Source: Methylotenera sp. (GTDB lineage Bacteria; Pseudomonadota; Gammaproteobacteria; Burkholderiales; Methylophilaceae). From it: a DNA stretch of 64,000 nt. The position numbers were made by a program, and so were the translations under genes. Below the pieces are notes generated by a model. The model searched no databases, was not told the origin of the DNA, and saw only the letters and a list, made by a program, of their open reading frames with translations. Shown here piece by piece: positions 9,112-17,474 of this stretch. Positions within the stretch are counted from its first letter, which is position 1. Each line of letters opens with the position of its first letter. Location of the stretch: positions 62,001-126,000 of the forward strand of contig JAHRYP010000006.1 in the NCBI GenBank assembly GCA_020622105.1, read 5' to 3'.

Positions 9112-9654
9112 GTGAAACACAGTTTGAATCTTAAGTTGGTGCCATTTGCAAATTTCAAGTTTCTGCCGATTTTGGCATTAGGTGTTTTACTGGTTGCCTG
9201 TAGCGGTGATGAAGGCGATGACCTTGATCAGTATATGCGTGATGCCGCAAAAGACATTAAGCCAAGCGTTAAGCCTTTGCCAGAGGTTAAACCTTATGCT
9301 GCATTGCCTTATAACGCGGATGGTAGTCTGGTGGATCCGTTTCGTGCTCGCAAAGCTTCTAATAAAACCAGTAACTTGCAGCCTAACTTGAACCGGCCTA
9401 AAGAGCCTATGGAAGCCTATCCACTGGAAAGTCTGAAATATGTTGGTCTGCTATCCAGGAAAAAATTGACTTATGCATTACTGAAAACACCGGATAATAA
9501 TGTTCAGCAAGTTAAGGTTGGTAATTATGTAGGGCAGAATTACGGCAGAATCACGCAAATTACCGATAGTGAAGTGCTGCTGAATGAAATTGTGCAGGAT
9601 GAGCTCTCCGGCGATTGGGTAGAGCGGGTTTCTAATTTAGCTTTACAGGAATAG
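9112..9654 (+). CDS. pilP: Type IV pilus lipoprotein PilP
   Basis: A 180-residue lipoprotein. The N-terminal signal ends in the lipobox LVAC, predicting lipid attachment at that cysteine and inner-membrane anchoring. A disordered linker (PLPEVKPYAALPY, then VDPF) leads to the C-terminal beta domain with YVGLL, NVQQVKVGNYVGQNYG and ITDSEVLLNEIV, typical of PilP. It bridges PilNO to the PilQ secretin. The start is GTG at 9112, four bases after the pilO stop, with AAAGG upstream. Confidence 0.93.
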   Translation: MKHSLNLKLVPFANFKFLPILALGVLLVACSGDEGDDLDQYMRDAAKDIKPSVKPLPEVKPYAALPYNADGSLVDPFRARKASNKTSNLQPNLNRPKEPMEAYPLESLKYVGLLSRKKLTYALLKTPDNNVQQVKVGNYVGQNYGRITQITDSEVLLNEIVQDELSGDWVERVSNLALQE

Positions 9655-9778
9655 TACGTTATTGAAACTTGGGTTACAAAAAGTGATGACCAACTTTGAT
9701 GTAATCCAGTGAGTTGCGAATAATCCGGAACTTGCGAAACTGACCATTCGGATCAAAAAATAGATTTAAGGTGAAACG

Positions 9779-11983
9779 ATGAAAACGAATATGTTGATAT
9801 CAAAATTTTTACAGGCAGTGATATTGCTTGTTATGGTTATGTTTTCAGGCCCGTTACTGGCTGAAGATCAATCTACTTTGGTGAACAAGATTGAAAGTGT
9901 AGACTTTTCGTCGTTACCCGGTGGCAGGGTGACAATCCGCGTTAAAACAACGCAGCCTCTTGCAAATCCTCCAGCTGGATTCACGCTCAATAACCCCGCA
10001 AGAATCGCCCTGGATTTTCCTCAAGTTGCCAATGGTTTAACTAAAAGTAATATCATTGCAGAGCAGGGTTCTCTGAAAAGTGTGACCTTGGCGCAAGGTA
10101 AGGATCGTACCCGTATGGTGCTGAACCTATCCAAAAATGTAGGCTATAACACGACTGTAACTGGTAATGAAGTAACTGTAATTCTTCAGGCAAATGAAGC
10201 TGTGGCTGGCACAGCTGTAGAAACGAGATTCTCGGAACCTAAACTGGGTAGCAAATCCATCACAATCAACAATGTTGATTTTGCACGTGGTAAAAATGGT
10301 GAAGGACGCATTATCGTTGACCTGTCGGACGCATCTGCCGGTATTAATATCAAGCAAAAAGGCAAGACTATTTTAGTCGACTTTATTAACACTGAAGTGC
10401 CAGACAATCTGCAGCGTCGTCTTAATGTTACCAATTTCAACACTCCCGTCATTTATGTGGATACGATGAAGCAAGGTAAAAACGGTCGCATGGTGATTGA
10501 GCCCAAAGGTAATTGGGAGCACTCAGCCTATCAGGCAGATAAAAAATTCATTATTGATGTTCGTCAGATTGTAGAAGATCCAAATAAATTGGTACGTGGC
10601 AGCAAACCTGGTTATGCCGGTGAGAAGCTGTCATTGAATTTTCAAAATATTGAGGTGCGTGCAGTATTGCAAGTGATTGCTGATTTCACCGGACTCAACA
10701 TTATTACCAGTGATACAGTGACCGGTAATCTGACTTTGCGTTTAAAAGATGTGCCATGGGATCAGGCGCTGGAAATTATCATGCAAAGTAAGGGGCTGGA
10801 TAAACGCAAAAACGGTAATGTGATATTAGTTGCTCCGGCAGATGAATTGGCTGCCAAGGAAAAACAAGTATTCGAAAGCCAGCAGCAGATTGATGACGTA
10901 GAGCCGCTACGCACAGAGGTTTTCACGCTGAATTACATGAAGGCCGAGGCGTTAAAAGATATTCTGAGCGATCCTAAACAGAAGATTTTATCAAAACGCG
11001 GTAGCGCAGTGCTTGATCCACGCACCAACACTGTATTTGTACAGGATATTCCTAAATATCTGGAGCAAGTGCAGGCAATCATTAACAAAACCGATGTTCC
11101 TGTGAAGCAGGTGATGATTGAGTCGCGACTGGTGATTGCAGATGAGAGATTCGGTAAAGATCTTGGTGCGCGCTTTGGTGTAACGCAAACCGGTAGACCT
11201 GGCAGTAGTGTTGCGACTGTTGGCAGTACAATAGGCAATAGGCCTACAACAGTTTCGAGCACCGGAACGATTACACAGGGTACGATGAATGGTACGATCC
11301 AAACAGCACTGACTGATACTATTTATTATGACAAAGCAAGCAATACTAATAGCATGCTGACAAGTAGTAATGGTATGCCAGATTTAATGTCAAACTTGCC
11401 TGTTACTAAGGCTGGTGCCGGTAGTTTTGCTTTTACATTATTTAGATTATCGGCCGGTTTGTTGTTAAATCTTGAATTGTCAGCACTTGAAACTGATAAG
11501 CGCGGTAAGGTTGTTTCCAGTCCACGCATTACGACAGCAAATCAGCGTAAGGCAAAAATATCTGCCGGTACTGAAATTCCTTATCTGCAAGCTTCTAGCA
11601 GTGGTGCTGCTAACGTAACATTTAAGCCGGCAGTGCTGAGCTTAGAAGTGACACCGCAGATTACACCGGATGATAAAATTATCATGGAGCTGGAAGTTAA
11701 AAAAGACAAAGTTGGGCAAACGGTAAGAGTTGGCTTGGGCGAGGCTGTGGCGATTGATACTCAGTCAATCAATACACAAGTGCTGGTAGGTAATGGCGAA
11801 ACTGCGGTTCTAGGTGGTATCTATGAGCAGACTGACCGTACCGAAATGGATAAAGTACCATTCTTCGGAGATTTGCCGATTATGGGTAATTTATTTAAAC
11901 GTAGATCAACGGTTTCAGATAAAACCGAGCTGCTGATTTTTATCACGCCTAAAATTATGGATGACCGCATGAGTTTGCAATAG
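9779..11983 (+). CDS. pilQ: Type IV pilus secretin PilQ
   Basis: A 734-residue outer-membrane secretin through which the pilus exits. A signal peptide (about residues 1-28, ending PLLAED) precedes two AMIN-type beta domains that bind peptidoglycan, then the STN domain (SLNFQNIEVRAVLQVIADF), an N1-type domain, and the C-terminal secretin domain with VPFFGDLPIMGNLFK and LLIFITPKI. Length is normal. It follows pilP after a 124-bp gap, and a strong intrinsic terminator follows, so the pil operon ends here. An intact PilQ argues that the pilus system was recently functional despite the pilN frameshift. Confidence 0.95.
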   Translation: MKTNMLISKFLQAVILLVMVMFSGPLLAEDQSTLVNKIESVDFSSLPGGRVTIRVKTTQPLANPPAGFTLNNPARIALDFPQVANGLTKSNIIAEQGSLKSVTLAQGKDRTRMVLNLSKNVGYNTTVTGNEVTVILQANEAVAGTAVETRFSEPKLGSKSITINNVDFARGKNGEGRIIVDLSDASAGINIKQKGKTILVDFINTEVPDNLQRRLNVTNFNTPVIYVDTMKQGKNGRMVIEPKGNWEHSAYQADKKFIIDVRQIVEDPNKLVRGSKPGYAGEKLSLNFQNIEVRAVLQVIADFTGLNIITSDTVTGNLTLRLKDVPWDQALEIIMQSKGLDKRKNGNVILVAPADELAAKEKQVFESQQQIDDVEPLRTEVFTLNYMKAEALKDILSDPKQKILSKRGSAVLDPRTNTVFVQDIPKYLEQVQAIINKTDVPVKQVMIESRLVIADERFGKDLGARFGVTQTGRPGSSVATVGSTIGNRPTTVSSTGTITQGTMNGTIQTALTDTIYYDKASNTNSMLTSSNGMPDLMSNLPVTKAGAGSFAFTLFRLSAGLLLNLELSALETDKRGKVVSSPRITTANQRKAKISAGTEIPYLQASSSGAANVTFKPAVLSLEVTPQITPDDKIIMELEVKKDKVGQTVRVGLGEAVAIDTQSINTQVLVGNGETAVLGGIYEQTDRTEMDKVPFFGDLPIMGNLFKRRSTVSDKTELLIFITPKIMDDRMSLQ

Positions 11984-12033
11984 CCTGAGTTTGTAAAACA
12001 AAGCAAAATCTGACAGAAACACTAGATTGTCAT

Positions 12034-12070
12034 AAAATGCCCATCATAATAGTGATGGGCATTTTGTTTT
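12034..12070 (+). terminator. Intrinsic terminator after pilQ
   Basis: The perfect stem AAAATGCCCATCA / TGATGGGCATTTT with a six-base loop runs into a T-rich run. It separates the pil operon from aroK. Confidence 0.85.
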
Positions 12071-12124
12071 ATTCGGTGCTAGGTGCGTGTTGTCAGTAGC
12101 GGATAAAAATTAAGGGTTTTTCAA

Positions 12125-12673
12125 TTGAATAATATTTATTTTATTGGCCTCATGGGCGCGGGTAAAACGACAATCGGTCGTTTGCTGGCGAAGCAGATGG
12201 GCAGAGAGTTTTACGATTCTGATGTGGAGATCGAGCGTAAAACCGGCGTAAAGATACCACTGATTTTTGAGCTTGAAGGTGAAGATGGTTTTCGCAGGCG
12301 CGAAACAGCTGCTATTGAAGAGTTAAGCCAGCTTGATCATGTAGTAGTCGCTACCGGTGGCGGGGCAGTGCTCAATCCGGATAATCGGAAGCTTTTAAAA
12401 AACAGTGGCAAGATAATTTATTTGCGCGCAAAGGTACATGATCTGTACCAGCGAACGCGTAACGATAAAAGCCGCCCATTATTACAAGGGGCTAATCCAA
12501 AGCAAAAGCTGGAGCAGTTATATATTGCGCGCGATCCGATTTATACCGAACTGGCAGATTACATTGTAGATACCGGTGCGCAATCTGCTATTGAAATTAC
12601 TAATTATATAGAGCAGTTATTGTTGCGACTATGTGTAGATCCCACCCAAGAATTCACCCAAACAGATAATTAA
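12125..12673 (+). CDS. aroK: Shikimate kinase
   Basis: A 182-residue enzyme that phosphorylates shikimate with ATP at the fifth step of the shikimate pathway. The Walker A loop GLMGAGKT is at residues 8-15; the substrate-binding FRRRE and GGGAV motifs follow, and the lid arginine region is RNDKSRPLL. The start is TTG at 12125, giving MNNIYFIGLMG, a normal family N-terminus. It lies just before aroB (13-bp gap), the common pil-aroK-aroB order in Beta- and Gammaproteobacteria. Confidence 0.95.
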   Translation: MNNIYFIGLMGAGKTTIGRLLAKQMGREFYDSDVEIERKTGVKIPLIFELEGEDGFRRRETAAIEELSQLDHVVVATGGGAVLNPDNRKLLKNSGKIIYLRAKVHDLYQRTRNDKSRPLLQGANPKQKLEQLYIARDPIYTELADYIVDTGAQSAIEITNYIEQLLLRLCVDPTQEFTQTDN

Positions 12674-12686
12674 ATTTTAGATTGAT

Positions 12687-13760
12687 ATGCAAACACTAAA
12701 AGTAGAACTGGCAGATAGAAGTTACCCGATACATATTGGCCGCAATTTAATAGCCGAAGCTGATTTAATATTGCCGTATTTAAAACGCAAACATGTTGCT
12801 ATCGTAACAAATACAACTGTGGCGCCGCTATACTTGGATAAATTAACTCAAACGTTACAGGTTGCCGGGGTAAGTGTAATACCAATTATTTTGCCGGATG
12901 GCGAAGCCTATAAAAATACTGAAACACTTAATAAAATCTATGATGCGTTGCTACAGAATCGCTGTGAACGCAGTACAACGCTCATTGCGCTTGGCGGAGG
13001 TGTTATTGGTGATTTAACAGGTTATGCGGCCGCAACTTATTTGCGCGGCGTACCTTTTATTCAAATACCAACCACTTTGCTCTCCCAGGTGGATTCGTCA
13101 GTGGGCGGTAAAACCGGCATCAATCATCCGCTTGGTAAAAACATGATAGGTGCTTTTTACCAACCGCAAGTGGTTCTGGCAGATATTGATACACTAAAAA
13201 CGCTACCGGCACGCGAATTTTCAGCAGGTATGGCTGAGGTAATCAAGTATGGCCTGATCCGGGATGCTGAATTCTTTGACTGGCTGGAAGCGCACATTGA
13301 ACAATTAATGGCCTTGGAGGAAAGTGCGATCAGTGAAGCCATCTACCGCTCATGCCAGAATAAGGCCGATGTAGTGGCACGCGATGAACATGAGACCGGC
13401 GAGCGCGCGTTGCTTAATCTAGGGCATACATTTGGCCATGCCATAGAAAATGCAATGGGTTATGGCGTATGGCTGCATGGTGAAGCTGTTGCGGCAGGTA
13501 CTATGATGGCCGCGGATCTTTCGCAGCATATGGGTTGGCTGAATGCTGCTGAGGTTGCGCGCATTCGCGCATTACTGACCAAAGCCAGACTACCGTTAGA
13601 CCCACCAAAATTAGGTACCGATAAATATCTTGAATTGATGCAGATGGATAAAAAAGTCGCGGATGGCAAGATCAGGCTGGTATTACAGCAGGGCATCGGT
13701 AAATCTGTAATTACCAGTGATTACGATGCCGACAAACTGAGGGCGACCTTAACTTTATAA
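12687..13760 (+). CDS. aroB: 3-dehydroquinate synthase
   Basis: A 357-residue NAD- and metal-dependent enzyme that cyclises DAHP to 3-dehydroquinate, the second shikimate step. The NAD-binding [10 protein letters not shown] and the [16 protein letters not shown] segment are clear, as is the zinc-ligand helix GHTFGHAIE. Length matches the family. It is co-directional with aroK and separated by 13 bp, so co-transcription is likely. With aroE (23225) and DAHP synthase (30051) the window holds four of the seven shikimate-pathway steps. Confidence 0.96.
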   Translation: MQTLKVELADRSYPIHIGRNLIAEADLILPYLKRKHVAIVTNTTVAPLYLDKLTQTLQVAGVSVIPIILPDGEAYKNTETLNKIYDALLQNRCERSTTLIALGGGVIGDLTGYAAATYLRGVPFIQIPTTLLSQVDSSVGGKTGINHPLGKNMIGAFYQPQVVLADIDTLKTLPAREFSAGMAEVIKYGLIRDAEFFDWLEAHIEQLMALEESAISEAIYRSCQNKADVVARDEHETGERALLNLGHTFGHAIENAMGYGVWLHGEAVAAGTMMAADLSQHMGWLNAAEVARIRALLTKARLPLDPPKLGTDKYLELMQMDKKVADGKIRLVLQQGIGKSVITSDYDADKLRATLTL

Positions 13761-13782
13761 TGAATGATAACTGGGTTTGAAA

Positions 13783-14913
13783 ATGAATTATCTGCAACTT
13801 GCACCTTACGCCGCAAACCCGGAACAAAGCTTTGGTCGCGTTCACGATGAACAGCCGTCATTGACCCGCAATGCCTTTCAGCGTGACCGCGATCGCATTA
13901 TCCATTCAACGGCATTTCGCCGACTGGAATACAAAACCCAGGTTTTTGTGAATCATGAAGGCGATCTATTTCGAACCCGCCTAACGCATAGTATCGAAGT
14001 CGCACAGCTGGCGCGAGCTATCGCGCGTACCCTTAAGTTACACGAAGATCTAACCGAGGCAATTGCCTTGGCGCATGATCTGGGACACACGCCGTTTGGG
14101 CACGCAGGTCAGGATGCACTTAATGAATGTATGCGTGAATACGGTGGTTTTGAGCATAATCTGCAATCACTGCGCGTAGTAGAACAGTTGGAATTGCGCT
14201 ATGCGGAATTCGACGGCCTGAATCTTACATTTGAGGTGCGTGAAGGCATACTTAAGCACTGTTCAATTAAAAATGCGAAACAGCTGGGGGAGGTTGGCCA
14301 GCGCTTTATAGATAAAACCAGCCCAAGCCTTGAAGCCCAGCTTACTAATTATGCGGACGAGATTGCCTATAACAATCACGATATAGATGATGGATTACGT
14401 TCCGGACTAATTACGATAGACCAGTTATCCAAAGTAGATTTGTTTGCACGAAACCTGGCCGAAGTGAAAGAGCTATATCCAAAGCTTGAACACAGGCGGT
14501 TGGTGAATGAAACCGTGCGCCGCATGATTAATACACTGGTGGTAGATTTATGCAATCAAACTGCAAAGAACATTGCCTTGCATGAGCCGGCAAGTATTGC
14601 CGACATTCGCAAGCTTCCGCAACTCGTGCATTTCAGCAGTGATATTGCCGAACAAAACCTGAAACTGAAACAGTTTTTGCGTAAAAATCTTTACCATCAT
14701 TACCAAGTAAATCGCATGAGCGCCAAGGCAGCTCGTATCGTACGTGAATTATTTACCGCGTTTTTTGAGAATACAGGCTTATTGCCAAACGAGTTTCAGG
14801 CCTATGCAGAAACCGACAAAGCCCGCGCCGTGGCTGATTACATTGCGGGTATGACAGACCGCTTTGCGATTCGAGAGCATCGCAAGCTATTTACAGTGGA
14901 TGAGTATTTATAG
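13783..14913 (+). CDS. dgt: Deoxyguanosinetriphosphate triphosphohydrolase-like HD protein
   Basis: An HD-domain phosphohydrolase of 376 residues, type 2 Dgt subfamily, expected to hydrolyse dNTPs to nucleoside and triphosphate. The metal motif comes from HSIEVAQ, the HD pair in [13 protein letters not shown], and a later Asp in [13 protein letters not shown]. The N-terminal [11 protein letters not shown] segment is characteristic. I chose ATG 13783 over the in-frame TTG at 13777 because GGG at 13773-13775 is well spaced only for the ATG. It follows aroB by 22 bp, the common aroB-dgt order. Confidence 0.92.
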   Translation: MNYLQLAPYAANPEQSFGRVHDEQPSLTRNAFQRDRDRIIHSTAFRRLEYKTQVFVNHEGDLFRTRLTHSIEVAQLARAIARTLKLHEDLTEAIALAHDLGHTPFGHAGQDALNECMREYGGFEHNLQSLRVVEQLELRYAEFDGLNLTFEVREGILKHCSIKNAKQLGEVGQRFIDKTSPSLEAQLTNYADEIAYNNHDIDDGLRSGLITIDQLSKVDLFARNLAEVKELYPKLEHRRLVNETVRRMINTLVVDLCNQTAKNIALHEPASIADIRKLPQLVHFSSDIAEQNLKLKQFLRKNLYHHYQVNRMSAKAARIVRELFTAFFENTGLLPNEFQAYAETDKARAVADYIAGMTDRFAIREHRKLFTVDEYL

Positions 14914-14971
14914 GTGATGTTGCAAAATTACAACAAATGTAAGTAATTGTGACAAAAAAGCAAATTTTAAG

Positions 14972-15058
14972 TTGTCTTAACTAAAACGATTGATGCATAC
15001 TACGTCTACCTTATCTTGATGAAATTATATTTCGTCGAGAAAGCTTGCAAACTTTCTC
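14972..15058 (+). promoter_or_regulatory. Candidate porin promoter and leader hairpin
   Basis: TTGTCT (14972-14977) and CATACT (14996-15001), spaced by 18 bases, make a plausible sigma-70 promoter. A leader of over 120 nt would follow, with a hairpin GAGAAAG/CTTTCTC at 15037-15058. Long structured leaders are common on porin mRNAs and can be targets of small RNAs; that role here is inference. A strong ribosome-binding site AGGAG sits at 15127-15131. Confidence 0.4.
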
Positions 15059-15136
15059 ATTGGTTAAATGCTATTAAAAGTAAAAAGCTAATGAGGTTAC
15101 GAAGTAATAAGAGCAATAAATTTTTAGGAGATTTAT

Positions 15137-16378
15137 ATGAAAACAACTATTAAATTGGCAGTTGCTTCAGCATTAGTTGCTGCAGCTTCAAGTGCTAACG
15201 CTGGTATCATCATTCCAGCTGGCGATTGGACATTGGACATCGGCGGTGTTGTAAACGCTTACTACACACACACACGTTTCAGTGGTGACACTGGTGCTGG
15301 TACAGGCCCATTAGGTTTGGGTGATGGCAGTGCTGAGAACTCAGCAAACATCACTACAGGTCTGTTGCCTAACTACCTGTCAGTATCTGGTAAAACACGT
15401 CAAAATGACATCGATGTTGGTTTCACAATCAGCATCAACCCAGGTGCTTCTACAACTGCTTCAGGCCGTCAATCAGCACAACAAGAAAACCGTCAAGCAT
15501 TCTTGACATTCGGTGACAAATCATGGGGTTCTATCAAGTTAGGTAAAGATCTGGGTATCTATGCTTCAGACGCTATCTTGAACGACATGACATTGTTGGG
15601 CGTTGGTTCAGGTGCTGGTTCATTAGCTGGTAACACAACTACATTGGGCCGTATCGGTTCAGGTTTCATGTACGCTGACTGGAAATCACAAGTTGCTTAC
15701 TCATCACCAAACTGGAATGGCTTCAGCTTCACAGTTGGTTTGACACAAGCTTGGAATGCACAAGGCGACACATACAGCACACGCCGTGCTGAAGGTCAAA
15801 CTGCTTACGAAGGTAAAGCTTCATATGAGTGGACTGGCGACGTAGCAGGTAAAGTTTGGGCTTCAGCAATTTCACAAAAAGTTGAAGGTTTAACAAACGC
15901 TGTTGCTGATACATATGCTACTCCAGGTGGTTCAGCAAGCACAGTTACAAGTACTTCAGATCGTGCAAATGCATGGGATGTTGGTGCTAACGTTAATGTT
16001 GCTGGTTTCGGTTTAACTGGTTACTACGGCCAAGGTAAAGGTATCGGTCAAACTCTGCAATTATTAGACGGTTTTGATGCTAATGGCAAACGTCGTGATT
16101 CAGACCAATGGTACTTGCAAGCTACATACGCACTTCCAGGCGTAGGTACTAAATTGGGCGTTTCATACGGTGAGTCTACTTTAGACGGCAATTCAGTTGA
16201 TTCATTCAACGACATCGAAGATTCAATGTGGACAGTTGGTGCTTACCACCCACTTACAAAACACTTGAACTTGGTTGCTGAGTACTCACAATCAGAGCGT
16301 CAAGTTGACTTGAATGTTGGCGGCGACGCTGAAGCTAAAGCAAAAACTATCTCTTTAGGCGCAATCTTATTCTTCTAG
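15137..16378 (+). CDS. Major outer-membrane porin (Gram-negative porin family)
   Basis: A 413-residue porin. The signal peptide MKTTIKLAVASALVAAASSANA ends at an ANA/G cleavage site, and the mature chain alternates polar and nonpolar residues as in a beta-barrel and ends in the terminal Phe of ISLGAILFF. Motifs GSIKLGKDLGIYASDA and the SYGESTLDG region fit general betaproteobacterial porins. Codon use is strikingly biased (mostly CAA for Gln, ACA for Thr, TCA for Ser), unlike the flanking genes and as expected of a very highly expressed protein. It is monocistronic, with its own promoter region and terminator. Substrate cannot be told from sequence. Confidence 0.9.
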   Translation: MKTTIKLAVASALVAAASSANAGIIIPAGDWTLDIGGVVNAYYTHTRFSGDTGAGTGPLGLGDGSAENSANITTGLLPNYLSVSGKTRQNDIDVGFTISINPGASTTASGRQSAQQENRQAFLTFGDKSWGSIKLGKDLGIYASDAILNDMTLLGVGSGAGSLAGNTTTLGRIGSGFMYADWKSQVAYSSPNWNGFSFTVGLTQAWNAQGDTYSTRRAEGQTAYEGKASYEWTGDVAGKVWASAISQKVEGLTNAVADTYATPGGSASTVTSTSDRANAWDVGANVNVAGFGLTGYYGQGKGIGQTLQLLDGFDANGKRRDSDQWYLQATYALPGVGTKLGVSYGESTLDGNSVDSFNDIEDSMWTVGAYHPLTKHLNLVAEYSQSERQVDLNVGGDAEAKAKTISLGAILFF

Positions 16379-16417
16379 GATAAGGCAGGGGTCACCCTGT
16401 TAGCTTAAAGTTATAAT

Positions 16418-16447
16418 TAAAACGGCATCTTCGGATGCCGTTTTTTA
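16418..16447 (+). terminator. Intrinsic terminator after the porin gene
   Basis: AACGGCATC-TTCG-GATGCCGTT followed by Ts. The loop is the extra-stable C(UUCG)G tetraloop. Confidence 0.9.
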
Positions 16448-16519
16448 TTGCCTGAATATTGTAAACTGTAGTTCTAGCCGGCAATTAGTTAATGATTAAT
16501 TAGATATTTTGGAAAATAA

Positions 16520-17194
16520 ATGAAGTTATATCCAGTCACCGTCATCTCGGATTTTTATGAAAAACCCGATGAAATTCGTAAGTATGCTCTAGCGCAGAAA
16601 TATACCTATCGTCATGAAATGGATAAAGAGCTGGATTACGTATTCCCTGGGAGTCGTACTAAAGAGCTACGTGAATTGAGTATGTCTTTATATGAAAAGG
16701 TGTGTAAGAAACTCATTAGTGTTTTTCATATTCCTGAACATGATGTCATGCAGTGGCAAATCAAAACCAGTTTTCAAATTGTTGAGGGCGAGTATGGTCA
16801 TGGCTTGATTCATCAGGATGACAATACAGTTTTTGCTGGCGTACTGTATTTAACGCCAGATGCGCCGCTTGAAGGTGGAACTTCGTTGTTCAGAAAAAAT
16901 AAAAGTTATGACGAAGAACTATACTGGAAGTTAGTAAAAGAAAACGATGAGCATTTTAAACGCAATGAACCCATTGATTTCAGTTATCACCAAATGTTTG
17001 ATGAGATCGTGCGTGTGAATAATGTTTACAACACGTTAATCATTTTTGAAGGTGATATTCACCATTGCGCTAATAAATTCTTTGGTGATACTAAACAAAA
17101 CTCACGTTTGGCACAGGTATTTTTTATCACAAAAATTGATGCAAATAAGCAAAGTTCATTTCCAATATTGAGGATGAAGAATCAGCCCATTTAA
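16520..17194 (+). CDS. DUF6445-like putative 2-oxoglutarate/Fe(II) oxygenase fold protein
   Basis: A 224-residue soluble protein. The arrangement H98-x-D100, then H181 or H182 in GDIHHCANKFFG, then R196 in NSRLAQVFF resembles the iron ligands and the 2-oxoglutarate-binding arginine of the jelly-roll oxygenase fold. VLYLTPDAPLEGGTSLF after the HxD is the strand pair usually seen there. I assign it to the DUF6445 group from memory of this motif set. Its substrate is unknown. It is a lone gene between the porin terminator and a repeat element, so context gives no hint. Confidence 0.65.
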   Translation: MKLYPVTVISDFYEKPDEIRKYALAQKYTYRHEMDKELDYVFPGSRTKELRELSMSLYEKVCKKLISVFHIPEHDVMQWQIKTSFQIVEGEYGHGLIHQDDNTVFAGVLYLTPDAPLEGGTSLFRKNKSYDEELYWKLVKENDEHFKRNEPIDFSYHQMFDEIVRVNNVYNTLIIFEGDIHHCANKFFGDTKQNSRLAQVFFITKIDANKQSSFPILRMKNQPI

Positions 17195-17277
17195 AATGAG
17201 AGCGGAATATAAGTACAATAAATTTATTCTCTGGTTGAAATTCCCGATAAGCAAAATTAGGGAAACACTATTTGATT

Positions 17278-17357
17278 GTCATTGCGAGCGAAGCGCGGCA
17301 ATCCAGAACTCCATTTAAAAACAAACCACTGGATTGCCGCGCTTTGCTCGCAATGAC
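17278..17357. repeat. 80-bp inverted-repeat element (MITE/REP-like)
   Basis: Two 29-base arms, 17278-17306 and 17329-17357, are complementary with one mismatch. Each outer end reads GTCATTGCGAGC and each inner end reaches CAATCCAG; the spacer is 22 bases. This motif type (CTCGCAATGAC ends) is a familiar dispersed repeat in Proteobacteria. A fragment with the same GCTCGCAATGAC core lies at 20199-20213. It occupies the gap between the DUF6445 gene and the 3' end of ntrC and could also act as a terminator. Confidence 0.8.
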
Positions 17358-17426
17358 GGAACTATGAATTAATAAGTGATACTTTAGATTAAGTGCTGCG
17401 AATATTTTATGTTTGCTAATATCAAG

Positions 17427-17474
17427 CTATTCCTCTATTCCTCTATTCCTCTATTCCTCTATTCCTCTATTCCC
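17427..17474. repeat. Octamer tandem repeat across the ntrC stop codon
   Basis: Six consecutive units of CTATTCCT (the sixth ending CCC) span the end of ntrC. On the ntrC strand the unit reads AGGAATAG, so it supplies both the last codons (GIEE) and the TAG stop, then repeats downstream. The period of eight is not a multiple of three. Confidence 0.9.

Noticed and set aside
17427-17474. CRISPR array
   Set aside because: The octamers are contiguous with no spacers.
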